From: Eonycteris spelaea | Taxonomy: Eukaryota > Chordata > Mammalia > Chiroptera > Pteropodidae | NCBI GenBank assembly: GCA_003508835.1 | Contig: PUFA01000027.1 | Coordinates: 9,548,001-9,612,000 of the forward strand | Direction of reading: 5' to 3' | Length of the DNA stretch: 64,000 bases | Shown here: positions 1 through 12,369 of the stretch, piece by piece | How positions within the stretch are numbered: position 1 is the first letter of the stretch | Layout: each line of letters opens with the position of its first letter | Notes under the pieces: model-generated | Told to the model about the DNA's origin: nothing | Database searches by the model: none | The model's input: only the letters and a program-made list of their open reading frames with translations | Position numbers and translations under genes: made by a program

Positions 1-1379
1 GAATCTCTTCCTTAATAACAGAATTCTTGACATTCTGGAGTAAGGTCTCTCATTGTATCATAATTATTTTCTGCTCCCATAGAGCATTTAGTTTCTGCCA
101 ATTGATACCACCTCCTACTTCCTCCAGCCTTATGCAAGCATGAAAGTAATTAATTCTCATGCTTACTTGGGTTTGGTTTGGCTTTGGCACGGCATGCTTT
201 CCCTAGCAAACCATAATTGATTCTGAATAATTGATCAGTGACGAACATTCAATTTTCTTTATCTCCTCTTCCTCTCATTCTCCTATGATATATGTTTTCA
301 TTGGGGAGCCATTTTCCACTTTAAAAAAAAAAAAGCTTCAAATGCAAGGCCTTTTAGTGATCAAATCAATTTATGCTGCCTTCAGCCAATTCACATCAAC
401 TCCAATGTGACAACTCTTGAAGAACTCTTAGGGAATGCTAATTAGTGTCCCATAGAATCCATTAGTTTTCAATAAGGAAGTAAACTCCTGTAAAGACCTC
501 GGAAACTATTTACATATGACTGCTTTGCCATCTATCTAACCACCGCATTGACTTGATCTTTCAAATATTTTCTATAAGGACTGTTATTGAAACCACTAAA
601 CCCTGTATGAATGAATCATGGGATCTGGCAGGATAAAGACACTGAAAATCAGGACCCATGATACTCATCTAAGCTTTTTAATTTGCTTAATGAGTATGTT
701 CTTTACTTTTTTCTTATGTAAGATTACACTATCATAGCACCCTATTTATATAATTGTTACTATTCCTTAGCTACCAGCATGAAATTCCTTCTTAGACAGA
801 AGTAGAATATTGCTTTGAGAAAGGTAGTTTTTAGAAAGTCCATACATTTGATCATATCAGAGAGAAGTAGCCAAAGGCACACAGTGTAATATGCAAGTTG
901 ATTTAGAAGGGTTGCATATTTACTTTCCCCTTATAGTGAGACACAGGCATTGGATCAAAAGTAAGAGTGGATTAGGTTAGAAACTGTTGGATACTGATAT
1001 TGTGAGATGCATCATAAATACTCTCAGATGTCTCCATTTAACCTACTTTGTCCTTCAGGTATAATGCCTTTCCTTTCTCTTCAAAGTTCTCAGACAAGAA
1101 TATTATCATTATCTTCTCTTTATTGAATAGTCTGCTATGTCATCCACACCTTTCTGTCTGCTGGAACCAAATGCTTAAAAGAGGAAATCAAAAAATGGTT
1201 TTTTTTTTCATTGTTCATTCTCTCTAAAAGCAAATTAGCATGTATAGTCAATTGTTCACCCTGTTACAAATTACTCCCCAAATTACAATTCAATCCTTGT
1301 GTGTGAAATTAACATTTACTGGGTAGTCATAATGAGCCCAGTGATGGAAATAGAGCTGCTGCCTCATTCTGTAACTAAA
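1..1379. other. Unannotated AT-rich sequence
   Basis: No gene, RNA or clear repeat boundary is recognised. A run of about 12 A lies near 323-334. Old repeats too degraded to see by eye may be present. Confidence 0.4.
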
Positions 1380-1920
1380 CTCCCCAATGTGGTGGTCTCC
1401 ATTCACTTTTTCGATCACCTCATCCCATACTCTCACTCAACCCCATTCCTTCGGTCTTCTCCAATACCCCAAAAGTCCTCTCTTCTGCCCTGCTCTTACC
1501 TTGTTCTGCCTTCACCAACATTTATTTTTCTTAAATCGCTCTTGTCTGATCATGTCTACAAATCTGCACTTCTTTGTTTTTCTTTTACGTTGCTGGCTGC
1601 TCCTTCTCAGTCCTTTGTTTGCTCCCCCTTCTCACCTCAGCCATTAAATGCTGGTGTGACCCAAGCTTCAATCTAGTGCTCTGTGCCCATGTTCTCTCTT
1701 TGGATAGTCTCTGCATAGTCTCATAAAGCTCCAAGACTGAAAGCACCACGAAATAACGTGATCGTTCCCAGATTCATATCTAAGGCTCCAAACTCCAACA
1801 GGTCATTTTATATAACCAATTGGGCCTCCTATCTAATGTATCAAATCCAAATTCTTGATTTCCACATCATAAATAAACTCCATCTCAGTTTCTCAAAACT
1901 AGTAATTCATTATTGCACAC
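1380..1920 (+). repeat. L2 (CR1-like LINE) fragment, sense
   Basis: The C/T-rich text follows the sense strand of the 3' part of L2 ORF2: clause-like similarity around 1680-1900 to the segment that encodes the end of the reverse transcriptase, including the stretch about a date-like Ile/Ser/Asn-rich strand after the YADD motif. Short frames at 1299-1676, 1387-1647 and 1758-1949 are remnants or chance frames inside it, not genes. L2 stopped moving before the placental radiation, so this copy is very old. Edges are approximate. Confidence 0.5.
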
Positions 1921-2064
1921 CTGGAGGCATTAGATATGCAAGAAAATAAAGGGGGGGATCCTACATGGCTTTGTCAGTATCTTTATTTTAGACAATATTT
2001 TAAAAAATGAATACTGGTGAAGAGTATGAATTAAGAAATCACAAAATCTGTCTTTCTAAAAAAT

Positions 2065-2224
2065 AAGACTCCACCATTTATTAACTTTTTAATAAGTTAC
2101 TTAATCTGATGACTTCTGAAATAATTCATGACAAGCTACTTAATCTCTATAAATGTCTGGTCCTCACCTGTTAAATTGGTTAATGATAGTAATTATGGCA
2201 TTGGCTTGTACTAAGAATTAAATA
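2065..2224 (+). repeat. MIR SINE, sense, degraded
   Basis: The order of words matches MIR: a 'cacca..ttattaac' start, 'agttacttaatct', a 'cctcacctgttaaat' segment, 'aatgatagtaat' and then the 'attaaataagat' region near the 3' end. The tRNA-derived head is missing or unrecognisable. Confidence 0.5.
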
Positions 2225-2850
2225 AGATTCCTGACATCCATAATCAGATTTTTTTCATTCATTTGTTCTTTGACTCATCCAAGAAATGTATTATAAATCT
2301 AATATGTCCCATTCTAGGTCTTGAGCATAAAGAGATAATAAAGCCAGGAAAGGCTTAAGCCATTATGGAAGAAGAGGGTCAATATACAAGGAAAACAATA
2401 ATCATGTAAGCGATACAGATTGTGACACATGGAACGAAAGGGTTCTGTGTGATAGAAAATAACGGAAGCCAGGTACAGCTTTGCTGGGAAATGACTCTTG
2501 AGAAGAGACCTAAAGGAGAAAAAGCTCTCTATAAGAAAAGTGAGAAAACACCATTTTACACCAGAGGCACTAGAAAAACAAAGGAACTATAGCAGGAAAG
2601 AGCTTGGTATTTTTAGGAATAGCTGTGACTCCAAACTGGGACTGGCAGGGTAACACAAGATTACCAAGAACAGGAAGCCACTTCTACTTGTAACCTTTGG
2701 GGACAAAAAAGGGGAGGTGATATGACCAGAGACCAGGGGGGAAGGGTCTCCCAGAATAAGATGGAATCTTAGATGGATGTGGCCAAGAGAAGCTGGAGCC
2801 AATGAGGAGATAAAGGCACTGCTAGATGTATGGCCCAGAGAGAGCTGAAG
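2225..2850 (-). repeat. L2 fragment, antisense
   Basis: It begins with the classic antisense L2 3' text (attcatttgttc, then a 'tattataaatctaatatgt' stretch and 'cccattctaggtcttgagc'). It continues through an 'agaagagacctaaagg' word and an 'agagcttggtatttttagga' word in the order of the family consensus. A chance open frame on the minus strand (2587-2922) lies in it and has no coding signature. Confidence 0.55.
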
Positions 2851-5359
2851 AGAGATAACTTTAAAATTTCCTTCTACTCCTTCCTCCATTTTCTCATGGT
2901 CAGTGAAAGTCTCCATTATCAATAACTTTCAGTGGCTGAACCAAATTAGATGGTAGATGACATAACAGCCTGGGAAATACAACTTAAAAACTCAGCCCCT
3001 TATATCCAAAGGAGAAGGAAAGGATAAGAAATTGATCTCAGAGCAAGTTAGCTCAAAACTAGCAGAAGATCATTCAAGTCATTTAAGGTTACCTCCTTTA
3101 ATATTGTGGGCAAAGAACCCCACTGTGAAGGAAAGGGGATGAATTCAGAAATGTTATAGTTTTAAGGTTATAAAGAAAAATTCTGTTTTGCCCTGATATA
3201 GGCAAAATCTGTGGTTAAAGACAGAGAGTGAAGATTTCAAATGATGATGCAATAAGAATGAAGATAAATGTTATAAATCAAGTGTCTTGTTGGTCCTTTG
3301 AGACTCTTGGGTAGTGAATGGGAGATCAACAGACACTGACAAGAAAGAGATACAGAATTAATAGAATTAAGTATTAAACTTCAGATTCTCCCCCACCCCA
3401 TCTCCCAAAGGAATAGAATAATAGTCTGCACAGACAGTAAGGCAGTATCAAAATAATAGCTTCCATATCCTGGGGCAGGGGTGAGGGGTGGGTGGGCAGT
3501 ACAGTTAACTTTGTGTTAACTCTGTCTTCTACATTCTCAGCAGTGTATAAATAATATATGATCAATAACATAAACTTATTGGAAAGTATGGTTATCAACA
3601 CAGATAGATGTTAGAGGCAAGACAATTATCAACTCTAAAGTAGTTTTGTATTGAATAGAAATTTCAACAAGTCTGGAAGACGTCACTTTTTAATTCTTGG
3701 AGTTCATATTGATAATTATTAGTTATCAGGACTAACATTGTATGACACATACTCTATTTAAGAAGACAGAATTTATTTTCACGAATATAACTGTGAAGAA
3801 AAAATGCAGTGGCTCTTGACAAAGTAAGCTTATCTTTGTGACAGAGTTTAGTGATCAATTACTCAGTTGACATTATGGCATAGCATTCAGAGTAACCATG
3901 ATTGAACCTTTGTGGAACCTGGCATTAATAAGCTCCAGGTGTCAGAAGCATCCAGGGACAGGTCTATTATTCAGGGACAGGATTATTTTATTTTTATTTT
4001 TTATCTTGGGTGGAGTAGGTTCAGAAACAAACAAAAACATATTTAAATCAATAAGCAAACAATTAAATACTCATTTACTACTATAGTTACATAGTAGTAA
4101 ATAAGTATGGTTTAGTTACAATTGGGAATATGAAGGAGGACAGGACCAAGCATTCATTTTCACAGAGTATATCAGGGTAAAATTGACCACATTATTGATG
4201 TTAACAAGCTTTTGGGTAAACAGGAAATGTTTGAATAATTTATTAGATTTAGGTGAGGGCAAAACACCTTTGGGAGCTATATCCATTTACCTTTCAAATT
4301 CATGAAACAATTGCCATTTTTGAGTTATTTTATAATTATATAATTCTAGTTCATTGATTTTTTTTCCATTTTTATTTTTTAAAATTTCCTATTTTTCTTG
4401 TTCATTATGCCAATGATCTTTGGACTTCAACAAAGCACTATACCACAATTAACAAAACCACTATCCAAACTCAAATCTCTTAGATATTCTTCCATCAATT
4501 TCTCTGACCTTTTCATCACACCAAGCTTATTTATACCAATAATACATACAAATGTACTCTTTTTAAAATAATCTTTCAGCAGAAGCTTTTAACATATTTT
4601 AAAATTTATAACATAGCTGTATATTTTTTATAAAGTCTGATTCTGGGTAAATTTTTATTCATTTTGCTCCAGATTCATCTCATGTGTACATTCATTCTAT
4701 TTCCAAAACCTTTTGCTATTCCTATCTCTAAAACAATTTTATTCAGCAAGACACATCTAAAATAGATTTAATCTACATTTACTTATATAACCAACCATAT
4801 TTATAATTTATATTTCCAAGCACATTTCTTCCAAGAATTATTTAACCTTTATCTGTCATTAAAATGTTTCCAAAAGTCAAATTTCAAATATGTAAAAGTT
4901 AATGGCCTTGAATTATTTGGCTATACAAAAGAGTTAAAATGACTACAACACTACAAGCATACACATACTCCATAAACAAAATTAAAATAAAATTGTCAAA
5001 ATGGGAAAATATTTGAAATATATAAGGAACACAGTTATTGTCCTTAAAATGAAAGATCTCTGCTGACCCAATTATATTAAAAAGGTATCCAATAAAAATA
5101 ATAAAATGATACGACTAGATACCTCAAAGAAAAATATAAATGTATTGAACCTTACTTGTATTCAAACACACAAAAATTAAAATGTATTTCTGTATCTAAG
5201 TGGCAAAACATTTTCCCTATTAAATAATAATAGTAATAATGATGGCATAAATATTCAAGTATAATAGTATAGATAAATATACTATAAATCAATAAACATC
5301 AAGACATTTAAAACGAGTATAGTCTATTGTTAACAACTCTTGTTATAATCAGGAAGTCC
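2851..5359. other. Unannotated AT-rich sequence
   Basis: No gene or confident repeat is seen. Small open frames (minus 3374-3601, plus 3898-4086) are of the length expected by chance in DNA this AT-rich and carry no recognisable motif. The segment 4330-5300 is notably poor in G+C. Confidence 0.4.
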
Positions 5360-5560
5360 AGCACTCAGATTATTACTCTGGCACTTGCTTGTTACAGAAT
5401 CTTGGTCACTTACTTTGTGCTACAAGTCTTGACTTACCTTTCTATATAATGGGGATCATAATACCCATCTTAGAGGGTGGCTGTACACTTGTAGCTCTTA
5501 GCATATTTTCTGACAAATGATAATTGCTCATCAAATAAATACTGCTAGTATTTCATCACT
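5360..5560 (+). repeat. MIR SINE, sense
   Basis: Text in MIR order: 'cactcagattattactctgg', 'cacttgcttgttacagaatc', 'ggtcacttactttgtgc', 'tataatggggatcataatac', then a 'tagctcttagcatattttct' and 'ctcatcaaataaatactg' end. This covers most of the element, including the core. Confidence 0.65.
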
Positions 5561-5969
5561 CTCTTCTACCTCCTTATTTTTTTGTGAACTAATTATAGCT
5601 ATAAGCAAAGCTTAATATAAAAGATGTTAACCAAGGTATATCTCTAACAGTAAAATAAGAGGGCATTGATTTAATACATCTTATTATATTCATATAGAGC
5701 AATAATATGTGGCCTTTTAAACACCGGTATAGAAAAAAATATTGAAATTATTTAGTTACTTAAAATAGTCAGCCTATATGGATATAACAAGAAAATCAGA
5801 TGGTAATAATTTCTGTGCTTTATTATCACCAACTGTTCACTTGTGTGTATGGGGAGTGTGCATAAGGGAAGGTATTTGTGTATAGGTCATGTGTGAGAAT
5901 GATATGATGTGTATGCATTGGTAATGGTGTACACATATGTGTAAGAATAAAGAAAGACAATAAGTCTAT
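5561..5969. other. Unannotated; TG-rich patch
   Basis: The only structure noted is a degenerate TG/TATG-rich patch at about 5840-5945. No gene is seen. Confidence 0.4.
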
Positions 5970-7405
5970 AAACATTCATTTATTCAAAAATATATGATGA
6001 ATTTCTTCTATTAAGCACACAATCCTAACATCTTGTGACAAAATTTTCAGAAAAGAAACACTAAACACAACACAAACTTGTACAGCAAACAATATTCGGG
6101 TGACAGATATTGTTAGAATAATCTCACAGATTTCAAACTGCAACTGCAATAATGTTACAAAGGGAAGATGTATCGCAAAGCATATGTTAAGGGCATTGAT
6201 TTCTAAAAGGAAGTGAGATCAGGCTTCCCTACTAAAGACACATAAAACTGAAATCTGAAGGAAGAGCATGAGATATACAGTAAGAAGCAGAGAAAAGATA
6301 GCTCAGTCAGCCTGGACAGTCAGGTGGGTAACAGATCCCCCAGGGTTTGTAGAACATTATTAAGGAGATTTAAAGAGGAAGTAATATAGGTGAAACAGAT
6401 CTGTTAGAAAAACATCACTCTGGCTACAGTGATCAAAAGTCAGTGAAGAGAACTATGAAGTCATTTCAGTAATTCAAGTGAGAGATTACATGAGCCTATA
6501 TTAGAAAGGAATTGAGAAAAATGGAATGAAGTGATGGATCTAGCAGCTTCTTATGAGGCAAAACTGAAATGATATAGTAATGGATTAGATATAGAGAGTA
6601 TAATGTGGAATAATACTTATCTCATGTGGTTATGAGAATTTAAAAAATCAAAATATGGAATAGGAGATTCCAATGAGGTAGTTGGACAACTTAGCCTGGA
6701 TTTGAGAAGTATTCTGAATTATATATAAGATTTAGGAGTTACATAGGGTAAATAAAGTTAATGGTAAAAAGGCCTAGTAATGAATCTTGAGCTATTCCAG
6801 ATAAAAGAGAATAATTCTGAAAGAGAGGCTAGGAAAGGAGTGGCGGGATATATGGTGTCACAGAAACCAGGAGAAAAAAGATATTATTTCAAGAAGTATC
6901 CAACTGAAATAAATCCTGGAGAGAGCTTGTGCAAGATGTAGTTAAAAGAAGTCTTACTAAAGAAAGTGGGTTGGAGGTTATTGGTGCCCACAGAAAGAAT
7001 GATCGATGTGTAGACAGATTGGATCATACTTGAATAGTGAGAATAGAAAATATAGAAAATATCTTCAATAGTTTAGCTACAAAGAGGAGAGACAATAAAG
7101 GTAACTGAAAGAATATGACCGAGGCAAATGAAAGTAAAATTTGTTTGACTGGAGAGATTCGAGCACATTAATTATAAAGATTTGCTCTTAGAAGTTAAAG
7201 GCTAAATCTACATTAAGCTTTTTTATTCAATATTTAAAAATTCTGTTTATTGTCAACTGTTTCAGTATTCATACTGCTTTTCATAGACTGTACATATTTT
7301 AAGTTTACAGGTTATAATGTTTCACAGGTAATTCAAGAAAAACAAAAAGTTAAGAGTCTAACAAGAGATGAAAAATGTCAGTAGATAGCAATAAAAAGAT
7401 AAAGT
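5970..7405 (-). repeat. Long L2 fragment, antisense
   Basis: Starts with the antisense L2 3' end ('cattcatttattcaaaaata') and runs through family words such as 'aaaacatcactctggctaca' (6410), 'catttcagtaattcaagtga' (6463), 'tgaggtagttggaca' (6673) and 'aatcttgagctattcc' (6782) in consensus order. It is one of the longest L2 remnants in the window. An ERV solo LTR interrupts it at 7410 and it seems to resume at 7866. Confidence 0.6.
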
Positions 7406-7409
7406 TGAT

Positions 7410-7865
7410 TGTGGACAAAGAAGGGTGCTGTGATAAATCTAATGAAAAGTAACATCATAGGGTGATCTGATCATAAATTCCTAACTGGGCAGGTTAGATA
7501 GTCATGTCCCAGGCATACAACCTTTAGTTAATGTTTGCTTTAAGCGAGCCCTGTCTATTGTTTTTGCACATCTAGGTTAACACACCTTTGAAATGCCACT
7601 TTCAGGCCCCTAAGAAGGGTAACTACCCTCAATAGAACATATAAACTTATTAACTATCCTGTAATCCAATCCGGCCTTGCTTTCTCCCACCTTCATGTAA
7701 CCTTCCTATCTTCCGTCCTTAATTCCAAATGCAAACTGTCATTCTGAAAAACGTTTTTCTCGGTCTCTTGAGATCTCGCTTCTAGGTATATTCTCTGTTT
7801 GGCTCAAATAAACTCAGATATACTCATAAAATTTTCTACAGGTTTAGATATTTCTTTCATCTACA
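7410..7865 (+). mobile_element. Solo LTR of the window's main ERV family
   Basis: A 456-bp copy of the same LTR that bounds the provirus at 10192-16009. It starts TGTGGACAAAG, shares the GGGTGATCTGATCATAAATT block near its 5' end, the 'cacacctttgaaatgcca' block, the GGCTCAAATAAA polyadenylation signal, and ends TTTCATCTACA. The flanking 4 bases are TGAT on the left and AGAT on the right, a 3-of-4 match consistent with an old 4-bp target duplication. No internal retroviral sequence follows, so the provirus was lost by LTR-LTR recombination. It sits inside an antisense L2. Confidence 0.85.
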
Positions 7866-8060
7866 AGATGAATTAGGGACTAATGTGCATCCTTAGCAGA
7901 TGTCGAAGGTTGGAAAATGAGACTCATTGTAAGAGATTGGAATAGGCCAGGTCAGAGATCAGTGGTATCAAGAATCTGGAAGGGTTAGGCAAAGTTTACC
8001 TTCTGAAAGAAGAATAGAGCAGACTTTGGAAGATTTAAAAACATATTTGAATAATTAAAA
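7866..8060 (-). repeat. L2 antisense, continuation after LTR insertion
   Basis: Resumes the L2 that the LTR splits. The resemblance is weaker than in the left half (gga-agg-rich text), so the assignment rests partly on position. Confidence 0.35.
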
Positions 8061-10187
8061 ATAAAAAAGAGATGAAAAGAATTCCATGATATTAAACAGA
8101 CTATTTCAGTACAATGTAACATACAGATTGTTCTAGAAATGGTATAGTTGAAAAATCCCCTCCCTGGAAGTGGGGCACAAGAATTTCCCTTGTTTTTCTG
8201 TGAGTAATAAAGAAGGGTAATGTCAATAAGTAATTTAAGGAATCCAAACTAATTTTCTTTACATGTGTAATTAAAGAATTTCCTTATGTTATCTGCAAGT
8301 CTTACACATTTTTTAAAACTTCTGTTACCAAAAGATATTCTGTAAGAACACTAACAATGACAAAAAAAAAAAAAAAAGGTGTAAACTTAAGGATCTGCAT
8401 AGCATAATATTATCAGAAATGTTTGTTGTAAGCCCCATGTAAATGAGGATAAAAACTCCACACACTCCTTGACTTAATTTTAAATAGGCTGGCAGGGGTG
8501 TGAAATGATATTCTCCAGCCTTAGGGATGTGCGAAGGGCACTTAACATTTCTGACAAGCTGAGTCATTTGACATTATTCCCTGTGCAACTTATCCATTAA
8601 AATCCTATATCTTGTGCACATAATTTTTAACAACTGAATAACATTTAAATACTTTGAATAAGGCAGCTAGTCATTTTGAGACGTTTTGATGTGATCTATA
8701 TTTAAATAACATGAAAATCTACAACAGAGTAAAAGTAGATAATAATTTAAATGTTAAAATGTATTTCTAGAAGTAAATGTTTAAAATAACCATATAAATT
8801 AATGAATATATAATATGTTATATACAGTGATTACATGTAAATATATACATTCCTTTTTGGAATTTGTATTTTCTAGTGCATATTAAAAATTGGTTTGGCT
8901 TTACACATCAAATCAATGATTAACTTTGAGTCAATTAACACTCATGTATTTTAAAAATACAGCTTTGATTTGATTTCATTATATCTAAATGAATAAATTC
9001 TATGGTGTTTCTCCTCAGCTATGTTTTACAGACTATGGATAACTTCAGAAATTTTGGAAGATACAAGGAACCCACTTTCATTATTAACCATTGCCTCTCA
9101 ACTTCAAAAAATATACACTGTTTAAATATATATGCTTTTAAACTTTCTTAATACTTTTCTTACTCTTGGCCTCACACCCTTTGCTGAACAATTTAAATTA
9201 ATTCATTTCAATCTCTCCAAGTAAATTTCCTCAGCATCTTCTTTGTCTGGTCACTTGCTCAAAACTTTTCCAATTGTAACCCTAGCCTTCAATGGACACA
9301 ATTGCACTCTACTTATCAGGGATCATTCATTGGATGATTGTCTTCTTTTGTGTAAATATTTCATAATATCACATTCTAATAGTTACTATACATATCATTG
9401 ATTTTAAGGATACACATATCTACTAGAAAGAACAAAAAAAATTATAGGTACAGCTATTATATTTTAGTTTGTCCAATAAAATCACACTGACCTTGGGAAG
9501 ACAATTAAGTTCTCTGATCCTCTATTGGTTATAGTAAAGATTAAGTGTTTTCTGAAATTCCCTTCCCTTCAAAGTTCTAGAGTTCTACATCCATGGTTTG
9601 CCAAAAAGAAATATGTTTGGCAAGAAGAAAGAGCAAAACAGGCATTGAATATTGTATTTGGGACATGGGAAGGGGGGGAGGAAAGAAAAAGACGATCCAA
9701 CTTCTTAAGTAATGTCAACTTGTATTTCAGCACTTTTACTTGGTAGATACTTTTGAGACTTTGGATATATCGAATCTGAAATGTCAAAGACAAACATCAA
9801 TATTTTTACTTATTTTAATATTTTAAAATTTAAAATTAAAATGTAACCCTAGACATAGAAAACTGGGCTTTAAAAAAAAGTTCATACTCTAGACTTAAAT
9901 GAGAATAAGCTCCTAAAAATGATTTCATGGTGGAAAAAATCAATTATCTAGTCTATAGTAAAGATAAATTTAGGTTGCAATTCTGTCATTGTAATATGAC
10001 TGCAAACTGTGTTTTGGATATTGTGAGGGATCCTTTTCTCAAGGTCCTTCAGTCTTTTAAAGATAATCTGCAGAAGGGTCTTCAGATTCATTTCAATTCA
10101 TTTGCCAACAAACTTCTAGAATATTATAGAAAATCTGGGTAAAATCTCTCTCTCTGCTTTGTATAAATACAGAGTTTTTAGGTTGCT
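8061..10187. other. Unannotated; possible L2 at 9140-9340
   Basis: Mostly featureless AT-rich DNA with an A16 tract at 8362-8377. About 9140-9340 resembles sense L2 text ('gtcacttgctcaaaac', 'tccaattgtaaccc', 'cttcaatggacac') but is weak. The open frame 9927-10142, just left of the provirus, has no recognisable domain and is of chance length. Confidence 0.4.
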
Positions 10188-10191
10188 ATCC

Positions 10192-10601
10192 ACTGGAAAA
10201 ATAATGGTTGTAAGGAAAATAACCTCACAGGGTGATCTGATCATAAATTTCTAAAGGGGAAGGTCATGGTGGGCAGTCTCACCACAGGCATATAAGCATG
10301 CCCTGTCTAGTGTTCTTGTGCCTCTTGGAAATGCCTTGGAGTGCCACTGTAACCCTTTTTAGACCTCTGGGAGGCCTAACAACTTAATCTTGTCAACTAC
10401 CCTAATCCAATCCCAACACCTTGTTTTCTCCAGTTTACTTCACCTCCTTAATTCCAAAACTTATAAAATAAACTGCAAACTGTGACTCTAGGAAGCATTT
10501 CTCTGAGTCTATTGAGGTCTTACTTTCAGGTGTACCTTCTATTTGGCTCAAATAAATTTGTATAAATATTTTCTACAGGTTTGGATGTTCTCACATCTAC
10601 A
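10192..10601 (+). repeat. 5' LTR of the provirus
   Basis: About 410 bp, paired with the 3' LTR at 15557-16009 by shared blocks (GGTGATCTGATCATAAATT-like, 'ggcatataa', 'ccttggaaatgcc'-like, 'aactgcaaactg', GGCTCAAATAAA, 'ttttctacaggtttgga'). The first two bases are AC where TG is expected. The start is fixed by alignment with the 3' LTR and by the ATCC duplication. A promoter-like 'ttataaaataa' lies near 10462, about 90 bp before the AATAAA signal. Relative to the 3' LTR it lacks about 35 bp after the 'ggcatataa' block and a shorter piece after 'gtgcctc'. Confidence 0.9.
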
Positions 10602-10607
10602 TTTACT

Positions 10608-10630
10608 TGGTGTAGTTGGCAGGATTCTGA
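10608..10630 (+). other. Retroviral primer-binding site (candidate)
   Basis: The bases TGGTGTAGTTGGCAGGATTC begin 6 nt after the LTR's terminal CA. A retroviral PBS should start TGG and complement a tRNA 3' end. The TGGTG(C/T)A..TTGGC part resembles the complement of tRNA-Gly 3' ends but needs a 1-nt insertion, so the primer is uncertain. The 6-nt spacer is longer than the usual 2-3, which may reflect decay. Confidence 0.5.
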
Positions 10631-10880
10631 AGAAGGCTACCCAGGACCACCTCATAGATCTGGACCCTGCCTGTACTAGGTACCAGCGGGGGCTTGTTGC
10701 GTTCCACTGACTCCCTGCTTCACATCTGGTGACCTTGGATTATATTCTCTTGAAATCCCAGACCTACCTGCTTTAGGTAGTGGGTCTTAACTTTGTTTGA
10801 GCTATTCTTATGTGGATGTTTTTAATTTTGGCTTTTTATAAATTGGCTCAAAAGAAAAATTAACATTAACATAGGAAATC

Positions 10881-12330
10881 ATGTCTCTGAGGCCAATAGA
10901 TCCACCATACCTAGTCTCCCATTAGTACTCTGGAAGGTTTATGCACAACTCACAGAGAGCCTCAACTTGAAAGTATCCACAGAAATGGAGAGATTTAACA
11001 TCAAGTGATATCAGCTTAAGATGGCTGAATTGGAGATTTTTTTGATACCTCCAAACTAATTTTTTGTGCACTCAGCTAGAAAAATCAGGCTTTAAAATTG
11101 AACTGAATGAAACTGATGCTTTCCTTAATTAAAAAATAGAAGCCTCTAAAAGGAGCACAGGTAAACTTTCTTCTCTTTAGGAAGTTAATAAAAACATTTA
11201 AAATAACTATCTCTGAGCTCTCAGATAAAATTTCTTCACTTCAGATAAGAAACTTTTAGAGACTTTCTCAGAACTAAAGAAGGCTTCCAAAACAGCTCAA
11301 TGCCAACATCCCACTTACCTCCTTTCTCCAACCACCCCACTACTTTCTGAGCTCCCTTTTCTGGACTTGTCCTCTTTTTCTCTCCTCCTTTTCTTTCCAA
11401 ACACCTCCTCCACCACCACCTTCTACTGACTTAGGGGAAACTTAAAAGCCAGACCAGGATAGGCTAGGGGGAAAAAAAAAAAAAAAGAACAGAAATTCTG
11501 GCAGATCTTTTTAGAGATAAGTCTGTCTCAATACAAGGGAAACCAGCAACACTTTACTCTGCTTGGACTAAAACAGAATTAAATAATCTAAAAACTTTTT
11601 TGATCCCCTGCAAGACCCTGTTGGATTTGCAAAGGAATTTAATTGTTAAAATATCTGATCCTGGCTATTCTGACCTGTTCCAAATAATACATCTATTGAT
11701 TTCTGAGAGCAAAAGAAAAGGATGAATAACTAAGGTCTGCTGGAAAACTCCTATGGAGGATTTTTTAAAACAAAGAGAAACAGACTGAGAAAAAATGCAA
11801 GGAATTAGCCCAGTGATTTCATTAATACATTCCTGATATTTTTCCCCAGAAAATAGACTGGATGATAGTCCCACAATGTAGATAAAAACCCAAAGAAACT
11901 ATACTTGATTTTTAAAAATGTTTTGAATAAACTTTCAAACAATATTCAGGATTGTCTCCAGAAGGTCTTAAGGATCATCAAAATCATCCAATATTCAATT
12001 CAGCACTTCTGGAATGATTAGATGAGGAGCTTGTAACTTTGATTAAACAACATGAATTAATCTGGCCAACCATACACACTGACAAACTACCAATTCTGTC
12101 TGATCAATTATTTAAAATTATTCAAAACAAATAAAGGGATAAAGCTACTAAAATTATGAATTTACAGTTCCAAAAACTAAGTGATCTATTCAGACCCCTC
12201 CGAAGGCCTTTTCAATGAGGGAATAAAGGGGAATCTGCTTTTACTGTAAAAAGCCAAATCACTTTAAGGATTGCAGAAAATTGAAATGGGATTTAGAGAA
12301 AGAAAAGAGACAGGAGTGAGCATAGGGCTG
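10881..12330 (+). pseudogene. ERV gag remnant
   Basis: Gag would encode the matrix, capsid and nucleocapsid of the particle. An ATG at 10881 is the likely original start. Downstream there is a proline-rich stretch (about 11310-11430, typical of the region before capsid), a capsid-like segment (about 11640-12160) and, at 12236-12274, a readable CCHC zinc knuckle of nucleocapsid. That knuckle is spaced C-x2-C-x4-H-x3-C, one residue short of the usual x4 between His and the last Cys. Stops and frameshifts are frequent (for example a stop within about 20 codons of the ATG), so no Gag protein can be made. Confidence 0.7.
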
Positions 12331-12369
12331 CTCTGGAGACTGCAAGAGGGCATCCCTTTCCCCTAACTA

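Noticed and set aside
1299..1949. Three plus-strand frames as a small gene
   Set aside because: They fall in C/T-rich sense L2 sequence, in different frames, with no intact domain.
9927..10142. 71-codon frame immediately left of the provirus as a possible viral or captured gene
   Set aside because: It lies outside the ATCC duplication, so it is not part of the provirus, and shows no recognisable domain.
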